Under the pieces are notes generated by a model. That model ran no database searches. It had not been told where the DNA came from and was given only the letters and a program-made list of their open reading frames with translations. The translations under genes and the position numbers were made by a program. A stretch of 64,000 nucleotides of DNA from positions 1 to 64,000 of the forward strand of contig JALOAL010000005.1 in assembly GCA_023228825.1 (NCBI GenBank), written 5' to 3'. Source of the stretch: Dehalococcoidia bacterium. GTDB lineage: Bacteria > Chloroflexota > Dehalococcoidia > UBA2979. This document shows positions 54,536-63,407 of the stretch, one piece after another (positions within the stretch are counted from its first letter, which is position 1; every line of letters begins with the position of its first letter).

Positions 54536-55585
54536 CTACTTGTTGCGGGCGCTGGAGCGAGTGGTCTTGCCTGGCGCCTTGGCGACCGCAGTCTTCGGCG
54601 CCGTCTGCTTAGTGGTCTTGGTCGCGGGCTCTGTGGCGGTCTTGGTGGCGGTCTTGGTGGCGGTCTTGGTGGCGGCCGTGGCCGTCGTCTTGGCCGTGGT
54701 CGCTGCCTTCTTCGCGGCAGGCTTGCTCGCCGCGGGCTTGGCGGCCGCCGTGGACGCGGCCTTCGCCGTGCCTCGAGCGGTCGGCTTCGCCTTGGCGGCG
54801 GCTGCCGCAGGGCGCGTGGCGGACTTGGCCTTCGGCTTCGTGGCGGGCTTTGCCGCTGCCTTCGCCGCAGGTTTCGAGGCCTTCCCCGACTTTGAGGCGG
54901 ACTTGGACGCCGACTTCGCCGGGGGCGACTTCGGCGCCACGGGCGTGGGTACGATCCGGGCGGTGCCCTTGGGGCGCGCGCGGTTCACGCGGTTCAGGAA
55001 CTGCGTCCACGCCTTCTCCATGCGCTCGCGCAGTTCCACCTCGGTGCCGGCGTTCTCGACCTTGACGTCGGCGAACTCGAGGCGCTCCTTGTTGGACATC
55101 TGCGATTCGATGCGCGCCATGGCGGCTTCTTCGGACAGCCCGTTGCGGCTGCGGAGGCGCTCCACGGCGGTCTTCACCGGCGTGGTCAGCACCCACACCT
55201 CGTCCGCCAGGTCCTGCCAGCCAGCCTCCAGCAGCACGGCTGCTTCCAGGACGATGACAGCGTCCTTGTCCTGCGCCCGGATCTGGCGGATCTCTTCCAG
55301 GATCAGGCCGCGGATCTCAGGCCAGACGATCCCGTTCAGACGATCCATCTGCTCTGGCGCGCCAAAGACCTTGCCGCCCAGCACCCGCCGATCCACCGTG
55401 CCATCCTTGCCCACGATGTCGTGGCCAAAGGCGTTGACGACCTTCTGGAAACCGGGGGTGCCTGGTTCGTAGGAGCGGTGGCCCAGACGGTCGGCGTCTA
55501 TGACCGTCGCCCCAAATTCGCGCAGCATCTCTGCTGCGGTTGACTTACCCGAGGCAATCCCTCCGGTGAGGCCGATGACAGTCAT
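54536..55585 (-). CDS. coaE: Dephospho-CoA kinase with histone-H1-like tail
   Basis: A 349-residue protein. Residues 1-200 are a normal CoaE, phosphorylating dephospho-CoA to CoA: P-loop GLTGGIASGKST, DADRLGH, VLEAAVLLEAGW and VWVLTTP. Residues about 202-349 are an Ala/Lys/Thr/Pro-rich tail of AAKPAAKKA and TATKTATK units, like the C-terminal domain of histone H1 or Hc1/HctA. Ordinary CoaE has about 200 residues. The ATG at 55585 has GGAG before it; an upstream ATG at 55642 adds a non-conserved leader. A tandem repeat lies inside the tail. Confidence 0.93.
   Translation of the reverse strand: MTVIGLTGGIASGKSTAAEMLREFGATVIDADRLGHRSYEPGTPGFQKVVNAFGHDIVGKDGTVDRRVLGGKVFGAPEQMDRLNGIVWPEIRGLILEEIRQIRAQDKDAVIVLEAAVLLEAGWQDLADEVWVLTTPVKTAVERLRSRNGLSEEAAMARIESQMSNKERLEFADVKVENAGTEVELRERMEKAWTQFLNRVNRARPKGTARIVPTPVAPKSPPAKSASKSASKSGKASKPAAKAAAKPATKPKAKSATRPAAAAAKAKPTARGTAKAASTAAAKPAASKPAAKKAATTAKTTATAATKTATKTATKTATEPATKTTKQTAPKTAVAKAPGKTTRSSARNK
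54633..54680. repeat. 12-base tandem repeat in coaE tail
   Basis: Three exact copies of GTGGCGGTCTTG (54633-54668) and a fourth varied copy encode the TATKTATKTATK run of the CoaE tail. Copy number could differ between strains. Confidence 0.9.
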
Positions 55586-55761
55586 TATGTACTCCAGGTC
55601 CGCCGGGATCTTGATTGTATTTGCGCGCACATACGTGCGCAAACACTCCCGTAAGCGTTAGACCTCTGGCCCGTCAGAGCGTAACCCGCCCGGATGAGAA
55701 CGCAAGAGCAATGGAGACTCTGTGCGAGATTGAAGAGGATCGACGCCTTCCCATAAAACGA

Positions 55762-55792
55762 CAGGGCGGCAGGCAAATCGCCTGCCGCCCTG
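55762..55792 (-). terminator. Intrinsic terminator after etfA
   Basis: A perfect 13-base-pair stem (CAGGGCGGCAGGC) with a 5-base loop is followed on the minus strand by TCGTTTTATGG. It lies about 53 bases beyond the etfA stop and closes the etf unit. Confidence 0.9.
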
Positions 55793-55844
55793 ATGTGGTC
55801 AACCCTCAGTGAGAGCGATTATGTCTAATAATAGCAACTACTGG

Positions 55845-56801
55845 CTATTTCTTCAACTCTTCGATCAGCGCCGGGATGACCTGCTTCCAGTCCCCCACGA
55901 CGCCATACTTGGAGAAGTCGAAGATGTTGGCGTCCTTGTCCCGGTTCACGCCCACGATCGTCTTGGACCCGGAGGCGCCGGCCATGTGCTGGCTGGCGCC
56001 CGAGATGGCGATCGCGATGTAGAGGTCCGGGGTGACCACCTTGCCCGTGAGGCCGATCTGCTCGCTGGGCGGGAACCACCCCAGGTCCACTGCGGCCCGC
56101 GAGGCGCCCACGGCGGCCTTGTCCTTGCCCAGTGCGGCCGCCAGTTCGCGCAGCGTCTCGAAGCCCTCCGGAGCGCCGAGGCCACGGCCACCGGCCACCA
56201 CGATGGGAGCGTCCGTCAGGGCCAGGCCCTCTGACTCCGTGACTTCCTTGCCCACCACGTTCACGCGGCTCGCGCCGGCCGCCGGCAGTTCGGCGGTCTC
56301 GGACGCGCCGGCGCCGGTGGCCTCGTCAAACGACTTGGGCCGCACGGTGGCGATCGCCGGGTTGGTGGCGATGGTGTAGGTGGCCTGCGCGTTGCCGCCG
56401 TAGGCCGGGCGGGTGAACTGCAGGGCCCCGCCGGCGTCTTCCACCTTCACGCAGTCCATGGCCACCGCGGTGTTGAGGCGGTGCGCCAGGCGCGGGCCCA
56501 GTTCACGGCCAGCGGTGGACTGCGCCATCAGCACCAGCGTGGCGCCGGACTGTTCCACCGCGGCCTGCACCGCAGGCAGCCACTGCTCGCCGCGGAAGGT
56601 GTCGTAGTTCGCGTCGTCGGAGACGAACGCCTTGGAGGCGCCCGCCGCCTGTGCGGCCGCCGCGGTCGCGCCGGAGCCCAGCAGGCTCACGGACACGCTG
56701 CCGCCAGCGGCCAGGGCGGCCGCGCCGCCCAGCAGTTCCAGGGTGACCGTGCTCGGCGCGCCGTTCTCCAGCTCACCGACCACGAGGATGTTCTGAGGCA
56801 T
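55845..56801 (-). CDS. etfA: Electron transfer flavoprotein alpha subunit
   Basis: A 318-residue FAD-binding ETF subunit. The C-terminal FAD domain has GGRGLGAPEGFETLRELAAALG, VGASRAAVDLGW, QIGLTGKVVTPDLYIAIAISGASQH and the closing GVNRDKDANIFD. The N-terminal half is Ala-rich and more divergent, as is common. With EtfB (66 bases upstream) it takes electrons from acyl-CoA dehydrogenases and passes them to the membrane oxidoreductase encoded upstream. Confidence 0.95.
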   Translation of the reverse strand: MPQNILVVGELENGAPSTVTLELLGGAAALAAGGSVSVSLLGSGATAAAAQAAGASKAFVSDDANYDTFRGEQWLPAVQAAVEQSGATLVLMAQSTAGRELGPRLAHRLNTAVAMDCVKVEDAGGALQFTRPAYGGNAQATYTIATNPAIATVRPKSFDEATGAGASETAELPAAGASRVNVVGKEVTESEGLALTDAPIVVAGGRGLGAPEGFETLRELAAALGKDKAAVGASRAAVDLGWFPPSEQIGLTGKVVTPDLYIAIAISGASQHMAGASGSKTIVGVNRDKDANIFDFSKYGVVGDWKQVIPALIEELKK

Positions 56802-56867
56802 GTTCTCTCGTTCTCCTTCTGCCCCGCGCGGGCTCTCCCGGGAGCGCCCGTGGGGTGCGGGGCTGGC

Positions 56868-57671
56868 CTAGATGAGCTTGTCCGCGCGCAACTTGCTGAC
56901 CAGCGCGGCCGCCTGCTCCTGCGGGGTGTCGCCCGCGATGAACTCGACCTGCGCGCCCTTCTCAGGGATGAACAACTTCTGCAGTTGCAGGCGCGAGCCG
57001 GCCTTGCCCACCTCGGACGGGTCCAGGCCCAGGTCGCCGGCCTTCATCTGGGTGACGGTCTTCTTGGCGGCGGCCATGATCTGGGGCAGTTTCGGGTAGC
57101 GAGGCTCGCCGAACTCGTTGGAGACCGTGACCACGGCCGGGAAGGGCACCTGCACCGTCTCAAAGCCGTCCGCCAGGACGCGCTCCACGGACAGGGTCTC
57201 GCCCTCCAGCGAGGCGCCCTTGGCGATGGTGGCCACAGGCCAGTCCAGGATTTCGGCGATCAGCAGGCCCACTTGGCCCATGTCCCAGTCGGCCGCCTGG
57301 CGGCCGCAGAACACGGCGTCCACGTCGCCCAACTTCTGGATCGCGGACGCGAGCACCTTGGCGGTGGTGTGCGAGTCGCCGTCCTCGAACGCGGGGTCGT
57401 TCAGCAGCACGCCCTCGTCGGCGCCCATGGCGAGCACCTGCTTGATGGCGGCCTGGGCGCTCTCGGCGCCCATGGAGATGACCGTGACCTTGCCCTCGCC
57501 GCCGGCCTCCTTGATGCGGAGCGCGGCCTCCGCGGCAATGGCGTCAAACTGCGAGAGGACGGGCGCGATGCCCTGCGCCGGGACCACCTTGTTGGTCGCG
57601 GCATCGATCTTGAACGCCGAGGGCGGCGTCTCCGGGTCCGGAATCTGCTTCGCGCAGACCACGATGTGCAT
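56868..57671 (-). CDS. etfB: Electron transfer flavoprotein beta subunit
   Basis: A 267-residue ETF subunit holding AMP and forming the interface for partner dehydrogenases. HIVVCAKQIPDPETPP opens it, VISMGAESAQAAIKQVLAMGADEGVLL is the standard central motif, and FCGRQAADWDMGQVG follows. It is the first etf gene of the pair, about 156 bases after the EtfD-like gene's stop. Confidence 0.95.
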   Translation of the reverse strand: MHIVVCAKQIPDPETPPSAFKIDAATNKVVPAQGIAPVLSQFDAIAAEAALRIKEAGGEGKVTVISMGAESAQAAIKQVLAMGADEGVLLNDPAFEDGDSHTTAKVLASAIQKLGDVDAVFCGRQAADWDMGQVGLLIAEILDWPVATIAKGASLEGETLSVERVLADGFETVQVPFPAVVTVSNEFGEPRYPKLPQIMAAAKKTVTQMKAGDLGLDPSEVGKAGSRLQLQKLFIPEKGAQVEFIAGDTPQEQAAALVSKLRADKLI

Positions 57672-57827
57672 GCTCTTGGCTCCTTCACTGCGAGGCTTGG
57701 AAGCCCCGCACGCCTTTGAGAACGGGACGCGCGGCCCCGTCCAGTCTCCTCAGGGTTCTGGAGCGCGCTTCGCTGCTCGACGCCCACTGATGGGTCGCCG
57801 GCGCGCCCCCGCCATCCTACCGGCCGG

Positions 57828-60032
57828 TCAGTCTGAAGAATCGCCCGCCGCGGCGGGAGTCTCCTCCTTGGCCTTCGGACCAAACACAGCATCCTCCAGC
57901 AGTTCCGCAATGTCGAAGGGCCGCATGCGGCCTTCTTCCTCCGGCTGCACGGCAGGGACGCCGTCCTCGAACATCTGGATGCAGAACGGGCAGTTGGAGA
58001 TCAACTGGCTGGCGCCCGTGTTGATGGCCTCCTCCGAGCGCACGTGGTTCACGCGGCGCTCGCCCACCTCTTCCTGCCACATGTTGCCACCGCCCGCGCC
58101 GCAGCACAGTCCCTTGGAGAGGGTGCGCTGCATCTCCGTCAGCGTGGCGCCGGGCACCATCTCGATGATCTGGCGCGGCGCATCGTAGATGCCGTTCATG
58201 CGTCCCAGGTAGCAGGAGTCGTGGTAGGTCACGTCCGCCGCAATGGGGTGCGTGGCCTTCAGCGAGCCGTCCTGCATGGCCTTGCTCAGGAACTCCGTGT
58301 GGTGGAGCACCTCGAAGTAGCCGTCAAACTGCGGGTACTCGTTCTTGAACGTGTTGAAGCAGTGCGGGCAGTTGGTGATGACCTTCTGCACGTTCTTGGC
58401 CTTGAAGGTCTCCACCAGTTGCTGCGCCAGGATCTGGTAGAGGTACTCGTTGCCCAGGCGGCGAGCCGGGTCGCCGTTGCAGGTCTCTTCCTGCCCCAGC
58501 ACCCCGAAGGAGGCGCCGGACTCCCGCAGCAGGCGGAAGACGGCGGTGGTGACAGGCAGATTGCGCTCCACGAGCGAACCGGAACACCCCACCCAGTAGA
58601 GGTACTCCTGCGACCCGTCGAAGAGGGGGACGTCTCCCAGGCCCTCCATCCACGTGGTGCGCTCCAGCGAAGTGCCGCGCCACGGGTGACCGCGCATCTC
58701 CAGGTTCTCCAGCGCCCCCTGCGCGGTGGCCGGGATGCGCGCCTCGTTCATCACGAGGAACCGGCGCATGTCCACGATGGTGGGGACGTGCTCGATCATC
58801 ACCGGGCACTCCTGCACGCAGGCGCCGCACGTGCGGCACGCCCAGAGCGTCTCGTCCAGGATGACCTCGCCCACCAGCGCCACCGGAGAGACCTCGCGGC
58901 CGGCGTCGCCGTGCTCGTGCCGATGCTGCTGAATCGCCGGCCCCACGTCCGCCAGGTGCGCCTTCAGGTCCTGGATGAGGTGCATCGGCGACAGCGGCTG
59001 CCCGGCGATGTTGGCCGGGCACACGTCCGTACAGCGCCCGCAGCGCACGCAGGCGTCCAGTTCGAACAACTGCTTCCAGGTGAAGTCCTGGACGTACCCC
59101 ACACCGAAGACCTCTTGCTCCTCGATGTTCTCGATCTTGGCGAGGCGGCCCTGGGAGTCCGTGCGGAGGAAGAAGGCGTTGATGGGCGCGAAGAACAGGT
59201 GGTCCAGGCGCGTGAAGACGATCATGCCCAGCCACAGGAAGGCGATGCTGACGTGCACCCACCAGGTGGCCTCGTGCAGGAAGAGCACCTGGTCTTCCGC
59301 GAAGTTGAAGATCTCCAGGCCCTTCGCAAAGGCGAAGCCGCCGAAGGACCACACCGCCCAGTCCGGGTGCGCGTCCAGTTCCGTCACCAGGATGCGCGCA
59401 CCCTCCACCACGAACCCCGTGAGCAGCACCAGCCCGAGGCCCACGATGATGATGTGGTCCTCCAGCCGCTCGTCCCAGCGGATGCGATGGAAGTCCGCGA
59501 AGTAGCGTCGGTAGAGGGCCATGCCCACACCGACCAGGCCGATGACGCCGAAGAGGTCGCCATAGAAGGAGAAGAACAGGTAGTAGTCGCCGTGGAGGAA
59601 GTTGAGCGGCGTGTCCGCCTCAATGGCCACCTGCGCGGTGACCAGCGTGAGCACCACGATGGAGGACATGATGCACCAGTGCATGATGCCCGCGTAGCGG
59701 TCGCGGCGGACCTTGTCCTGCGCCAGGCCCAGGCGCGCGGTGTTCCTCAGCCGTTGCGGGATGTCCCGGAACAGCCCGGGGGTGGGCCGGCCGATGCCCC
59801 AGAGCGAGGCGTGGCGGACGAAGCCCCAGACCAGCAGGCCCACCAGCGCCGCGAAGAAGACGTAAACCGCCCACGGGCCGGCCGGCACGTTGAAGAAGAT
59901 CTCCCGCCCCGCCTCGTCCCGAGGTGCGGTGGCGGTGGCATAGAAGCCCAGCGCGGACATGCCGACGGCCGGTCCCCACCATCCGCCCACCAGACGCTGA
60001 GCGCGGTTCGGGGTGTCCCTTGGTGCCGCCAT
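57828..60032 (-). CDS. Membrane ETF:menaquinone oxidoreductase (EtfD/HdrD-like)
   Basis: A 734-residue iron-sulfur membrane protein. Residues 50-280 are a NarI-like cytochrome b-type membrane part of about five helices with several His that could bind haem. Two 4Fe-4S motifs follow (Cys328, 331, 334, 338 and Cys399, 402, 405, 409). The C-terminal half has two CCG cysteine-rich domains (YWVGCSG, TNCPHCFN; HDSCYLGR, LCCGAGGG, SNCPFC). Proteins of this kind move electrons from ETF to menaquinone, and etfBA lie directly downstream. AGAAGGAG precedes the ATG at 60032. Confidence 0.9.
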   Translation of the reverse strand: MAAPRDTPNRAQRLVGGWWGPAVGMSALGFYATATAPRDEAGREIFFNVPAGPWAVYVFFAALVGLLVWGFVRHASLWGIGRPTPGLFRDIPQRLRNTARLGLAQDKVRRDRYAGIMHWCIMSSIVVLTLVTAQVAIEADTPLNFLHGDYYLFFSFYGDLFGVIGLVGVGMALYRRYFADFHRIRWDERLEDHIIIVGLGLVLLTGFVVEGARILVTELDAHPDWAVWSFGGFAFAKGLEIFNFAEDQVLFLHEATWWVHVSIAFLWLGMIVFTRLDHLFFAPINAFFLRTDSQGRLAKIENIEEQEVFGVGYVQDFTWKQLFELDACVRCGRCTDVCPANIAGQPLSPMHLIQDLKAHLADVGPAIQQHRHEHGDAGREVSPVALVGEVILDETLWACRTCGACVQECPVMIEHVPTIVDMRRFLVMNEARIPATAQGALENLEMRGHPWRGTSLERTTWMEGLGDVPLFDGSQEYLYWVGCSGSLVERNLPVTTAVFRLLRESGASFGVLGQEETCNGDPARRLGNEYLYQILAQQLVETFKAKNVQKVITNCPHCFNTFKNEYPQFDGYFEVLHHTEFLSKAMQDGSLKATHPIAADVTYHDSCYLGRMNGIYDAPRQIIEMVPGATLTEMQRTLSKGLCCGAGGGNMWQEEVGERRVNHVRSEEAINTGASQLISNCPFCIQMFEDGVPAVQPEEEGRMRPFDIAELLEDAVFGPKAKEETPAAAGDSSD

Positions 60033-60076
60033 GGGTGCTCCTTCTGTGCTCCGCGTGTCAAAGTCCCGGCCGCTGC

Positions 60077-60103
60077 GTCAATCGGTGCGGGTCAATCGGT
60101 GCG
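60077..60103. repeat. 13-base direct repeat before EtfD-like gene
   Basis: Two exact copies of GTCAATCGGTGCG, 14 bases apart, lie upstream of the EtfD-like gene and downstream of the ligase gene. It could be a regulator site. Confidence 0.7.
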
Positions 60104-60145
60104 ATCGACCGGCGCGGTCCGGGCTCGCGTTGCCCACCCTACTCG

Positions 60146-61720
60146 CTAGTTCGCCGGTTCGCCGTACATCTCGCGCAGGTCGTTCTTCAGGATCTTGCCC
60201 AGGTGGTTCTTCGGCAGTTCGTCCACCCACTGGTAGGAGGCGGGCGCCTTGTAGGACGCCAGGCGCGACTTCACGTACTCCGTCAGATCAGCCTCGCTGG
60301 GCCGCATGTCGCCGCCCCCCGGGACCAGGATGGCCTTCACCACCTCGCCCCACTCCACGTCCGGCACGCCAATGACGGCGGCTTCCTCGATACCCGGGTG
60401 GTCCTCCAGGACCTGCTCGATCTCGGCGGGGCCAATATTCTCGCCGCCGCGGATGATCATGTCCTTGATGCGGCCGGTGATGAAGAGGTAGCCGTCCTCG
60501 TCAATCTTGCCCACGTCCCCGGTGTGGAGCCAGCCGTCCACGATCGCGTCCGCCGTGTCGCCGTCGCGCTTGTTGTAGCCGCGCATCACACGGTCGCCGC
60601 GGATGCAGATCTCGCCGATCTCGTTCGGGCCCAGGATGCGCCCGTCCGGCGCCATGGTGACCACCTCGATGTCCGGCATGGTGCGGCCCACGGAGCGCAG
60701 GCGCAGGAGTTTCTTCTCGTTCTCCTCCGGCGTGCCGTCCAGGCGATGGTCGTCCGGGCCCAGGAAGGTCATGGAGCCAGTGGCCTCCGTCTGGCCGTAG
60801 GCGTTCATCAGCCCCACGTCCTTGCCGTCCGGGCCAAAGACGTCCACCGCGCGGCGCACCACCTCGTACGGCATGGGCGCGGCGCCGTAGGTGATCAGCC
60901 GCAGCGTGGACAGGTCGTACGTCTCGAAGTCCGGCACTTCCATGATGCGCTTGAGCATGGTGGGCACCACGAAGGCGTGCGTGACGCCCTCGGTCTGGAC
61001 AAAGTCCAGCCACGCCTTCGGGTCGAAGGCCGGGAGGATCACCAGGCGCCGGCCAGAGAAGACCGTGCTCATCATGGTGGTGGCCCCGGCGATGTGGAAG
61101 AACGGCACCGAGAGCAGCACCACCTCCTGATCGTTCACCGGGTCCGCGGGCGACTGCGTGTTCACCACCAGCGCCGTCAGCGCCTGATAGGAGAGCACCA
61201 CGCCCTTCGGGAGCGAGGTGGTGCCGGAGGTGAAGATGATGAGCGTGGAGTCGCCCTCGTCAATCTCGGTGAAGACGGGGATGTCCTCGCCACCCTCACA
61301 CAGGGAGCGGAACGTGTGGCCTTCGCGCTCGAAGTCCAGCGGGATCGCGTTCTTGACCTGCGGCAGGCTGCTGGCGATGGACTCCCAGATGGGCCAGTAG
61401 CGCTCGGCGATGAACAGGGTGGTGACGTCCGTGGACTCCACCATGTAGGTCAGTTCCTCCGCCTTGGCGCGGAAGTTCAGCGGGACCAGCGTGGCGCCCA
61501 GCGCAGCCGTGGCGTAGTAGATCTCCACGTATTCCGGGCAGTTGACGGCCATGACGCCGACGTTCTCGCCCTTCTGCACGCCCAGCGTCTGCATGGACTG
61601 GGCAAGGCGATTCACCCGGGACTGGAGTTCCGCGTAGGTGACGCGCTCGTCGGGTCCGACCACTGCGGCCCGATCGGGCACGATCGCCGCGCTAATGGTC
61701 AGGAATTCCGCTGTATTCAT
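60146..61720 (-). CDS. Acyl-CoA synthetase (AMP-forming)
   Basis: A 524-residue adenylate-forming CoA ligase. Core motifs: TLIIFTSGTTSLPKGVVLS (P-loop-like), YGQTEATGSM, DGWLHTGDVGKIDEDGYLFITGRIKDMIIRGGENI and the catalytic-lysine region KNHLGKILKND. It activates fatty or aromatic acids for CoA-dependent oxidation. The ATG at 61720 is used because GAGGGGAC lies before it; an upstream ATG adds 15 residues. The ETF oxidoreductase is 113 bases downstream. Confidence 0.92.
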   Translation of the reverse strand: MNTAEFLTISAAIVPDRAAVVGPDERVTYAELQSRVNRLAQSMQTLGVQKGENVGVMAVNCPEYVEIYYATAALGATLVPLNFRAKAEELTYMVESTDVTTLFIAERYWPIWESIASSLPQVKNAIPLDFEREGHTFRSLCEGGEDIPVFTEIDEGDSTLIIFTSGTTSLPKGVVLSYQALTALVVNTQSPADPVNDQEVVLLSVPFFHIAGATTMMSTVFSGRRLVILPAFDPKAWLDFVQTEGVTHAFVVPTMLKRIMEVPDFETYDLSTLRLITYGAAPMPYEVVRRAVDVFGPDGKDVGLMNAYGQTEATGSMTFLGPDDHRLDGTPEENEKKLLRLRSVGRTMPDIEVVTMAPDGRILGPNEIGEICIRGDRVMRGYNKRDGDTADAIVDGWLHTGDVGKIDEDGYLFITGRIKDMIIRGGENIGPAEIEQVLEDHPGIEEAAVIGVPDVEWGEVVKAILVPGGGDMRPSEADLTEYVKSRLASYKAPASYQWVDELPKNHLGKILKNDLREMYGEPAN

Positions 61721-61819
61721 CAAATGTCCCCTCAGAGCCGCGCCATGATAGGCAATCGCCTTCACAGGCGCTATCGCAATGGCGCGCGTCCTTGCTGGGC
61801 CCGATAACGAGCGTGGACG

Positions 61820-62311
61820 CTACGGGTTCACATGCTCGATGAACGCGTGGGTCGTGCCGTCCGCGCCGGTCCGGTAGTCGATGTGCGGCGTCCGCAGCGG
61901 CTCGTCCGAGCCCTCGATCGCGTTGGCAACCATGGACCAGAGGGCGCCGCTACACGGATCCTCGAAGACGCCCGGCGCGCCGCCCGGGTTGTAGAGCCGG
62001 CCTCGGTCGTCCGCGGGCCGCCAGTCCACCGTGCAGCCGCTGGCCTCCACGCGCCCGTCAATCGCGCGCAGGCGGCCGTCCTGCATCCCCACCACATACA
62101 GGTCACGCTCCGGGAAGGCCGTGACCTGGCCAATGGTGAACGAGTTCGCGCGGCCGGCGTCGTAATACTCCACGGCGATCTCCGCCGGGTTCGCCCAGCC
62201 CCAGATCACCACGCCAATGAAGAACATGGAGGACAGCAGCAGCGCCACGGGCCCCAGCCGAGAGGGCAGACGCGGCGCGCGACGCACTCCGTCCATCAAG
62301 CCAGCATCCAT
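61820..62311 (-). CDS. Rieske-fold-like protein lacking cluster ligands
   Basis: A 163-residue protein with an N-terminal transmembrane anchor (about 20-40) and an outer domain that follows the Rieske fold: LYVVGMQDGRLRAID, then VEASGCTVDW and FEDPCSGALW. Aligned by eye with CTHLGC and CPCHGS, the two disulfide Cys (93 and 120) are kept, but all four cluster ligands are replaced (Val88, Ala90, Asp118, Ser121). It cannot hold a 2Fe-2S cluster by the usual route. The ATG at 62311 has GGGGGAC before it. It lies between the acyl-CoA ligase and a hydratase. Confidence 0.6.
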   Translation of the reverse strand: MDAGLMDGVRRAPRLPSRLGPVALLLSSMFFIGVVIWGWANPAEIAVEYYDAGRANSFTIGQVTAFPERDLYVVGMQDGRLRAIDGRVEASGCTVDWRPADDRGRLYNPGGAPGVFEDPCSGALWSMVANAIEGSDEPLRTPHIDYRTGADGTTHAFIEHVNP

Positions 62312-62375
62312 CTCAGTCCCCCGAACACGGGTTCTCCACTCGTTGCCAGTAGTGCCTGTCGTTGCCGGGAATACA

Positions 62376-63125
62376 TCAGTTCCCAGCAACACCCGCCTGC
62401 CGCACAGAGTCAGCCAGCCGCCGTTCGAGCGCCAGTCCGTCCGCCAGCGACAGGTCCAGCCCCTCGATGATCGCACGTTTCGAGGCGCGCACGGCCTCAG
62501 GCGGAGCAGAGGCAATGCGCTCCGCCCAGCCTCGGGCCGTGTCCAGCAGGCGCGCGCGCGGCACCACGGCGTGCACCAGGCCCGCCTCCAGCGCCTGCTC
62601 GGCGTCCAGCGGCGACCCGGCGGTGACCATGCGCATGGCGTCCGAGCGCGGGATCACGCGCGGGACGGTCTGCGAACCGCCGGCGGACGGGATATAGCCC
62701 AGCGTCACCTCCGGCAGCGCGAACGAAGCATCCTCGGACGCCACGCGCAGGTCGCAGTACATGGCCATCTCGCACCCCGCACCAAAGGCGAAGCCGTGGA
62801 TGGCGGCAATCAGCGGCATGGGCAGCGCGCTCATCACCCCCCACAGGTCGCGCCCCAGACGCGCCTGGCGGGCGTCGATCAGCGAGGGCGCACTGCCGAA
62901 CTCCGTGATGTCCGCTCCGGCGGAGAACGCCCGGTCGCCCTCGCCGCGGAAGACGGCGCAGCGCAGGGTGGGGTCGTCGCGCAGCGCTGTGAGGACGCCC
63001 CACAGGGCGTCCCGCATGCGCATGCTCACCGCGTTCAGGCGTTCCGGGCGGTCCAGCGTGACCCAGGCAATGTCGCCTTCGCGCTCGAACCGGATCAACG
63101 GACGGTCATCACCCATATCTGCCAA
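62376..63125 (-). CDS. Enoyl-CoA hydratase/isomerase family protein
   Basis: A 249-residue crotonase-fold enzyme. IAAIHGFAFGAGCEMAMYCDLRVAS is the oxyanion-hole and CoA region; SFALPEVTLGYIPSAGGSQTVPR carries the usual Glu in ALPEV. The second catalytic Glu position (GxxxGGTQ-type) is partly different. It hydrates or isomerises enoyl-CoA in beta-oxidation or a related route. It is preceded by the small gene pair 39 bases away. Confidence 0.88.
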   Translation of the reverse strand: MADMGDDRPLIRFEREGDIAWVTLDRPERLNAVSMRMRDALWGVLTALRDDPTLRCAVFRGEGDRAFSAGADITEFGSAPSLIDARQARLGRDLWGVMSALPMPLIAAIHGFAFGAGCEMAMYCDLRVASEDASFALPEVTLGYIPSAGGSQTVPRVIPRSDAMRMVTAGSPLDAEQALEAGLVHAVVPRARLLDTARGWAERIASAPPEAVRASKRAIIEGLDLSLADGLALERRLADSVRQAGVAGN

Positions 63126-63164
63126 TCGAAGTCTGCCCGTCGAAGGGCATGAAGTCGGACGGCG

Positions 63165-63404
63165 TCAGCGCACCCAGTCCGGCTTCTTGATGGCGCTCAC
63201 CTCGGAACGATCGTGGGACTGCTGGACCTCGGTGTTGATCTTCTCGGCCAGGCGCTGCATGAGCGCGGAACCCGGCGTCATCTCGCCCGAGCGCCAGCGG
63301 CGCAGCGTGGCGCGGTCCTTCTTGTCCATGTCCAACGCCACGAGTTCGTCGATCACCGCCTCGAACATGCGGTGGCACTCTTCCACGGAAAACTGCACTT
63401 GCAT
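63165..63404 (-). CDS. Small helical protein, paralogue 2
   Basis: A 79-residue protein of unknown function. The part SVEECHRMFEAVIDELVALDMDK then LRRWRSGEMTPGS aligns with TEEAHVVLSLVTSSVLDHVDLSE then IREWRRDHALATS of the gene just upstream, so the two are likely paralogues. Its start is three bases after the other's stop. It contains no obvious metal motif. Confidence 0.55.
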   Translation of the reverse strand: MQVQFSVEECHRMFEAVIDELVALDMDKKDRATLRRWRSGEMTPGSALMQRLAEKINTEVQQSHDRSEVSAIKKPDWVR

Positions 63405-63407
63405 GGC

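Noticed and set aside
54620..54690. Tandem repeat in coaE as a frameshift artefact
   Set aside because: The repeats are 12 bases long, so the frame is kept, and the tail composition stays the same on both sides.
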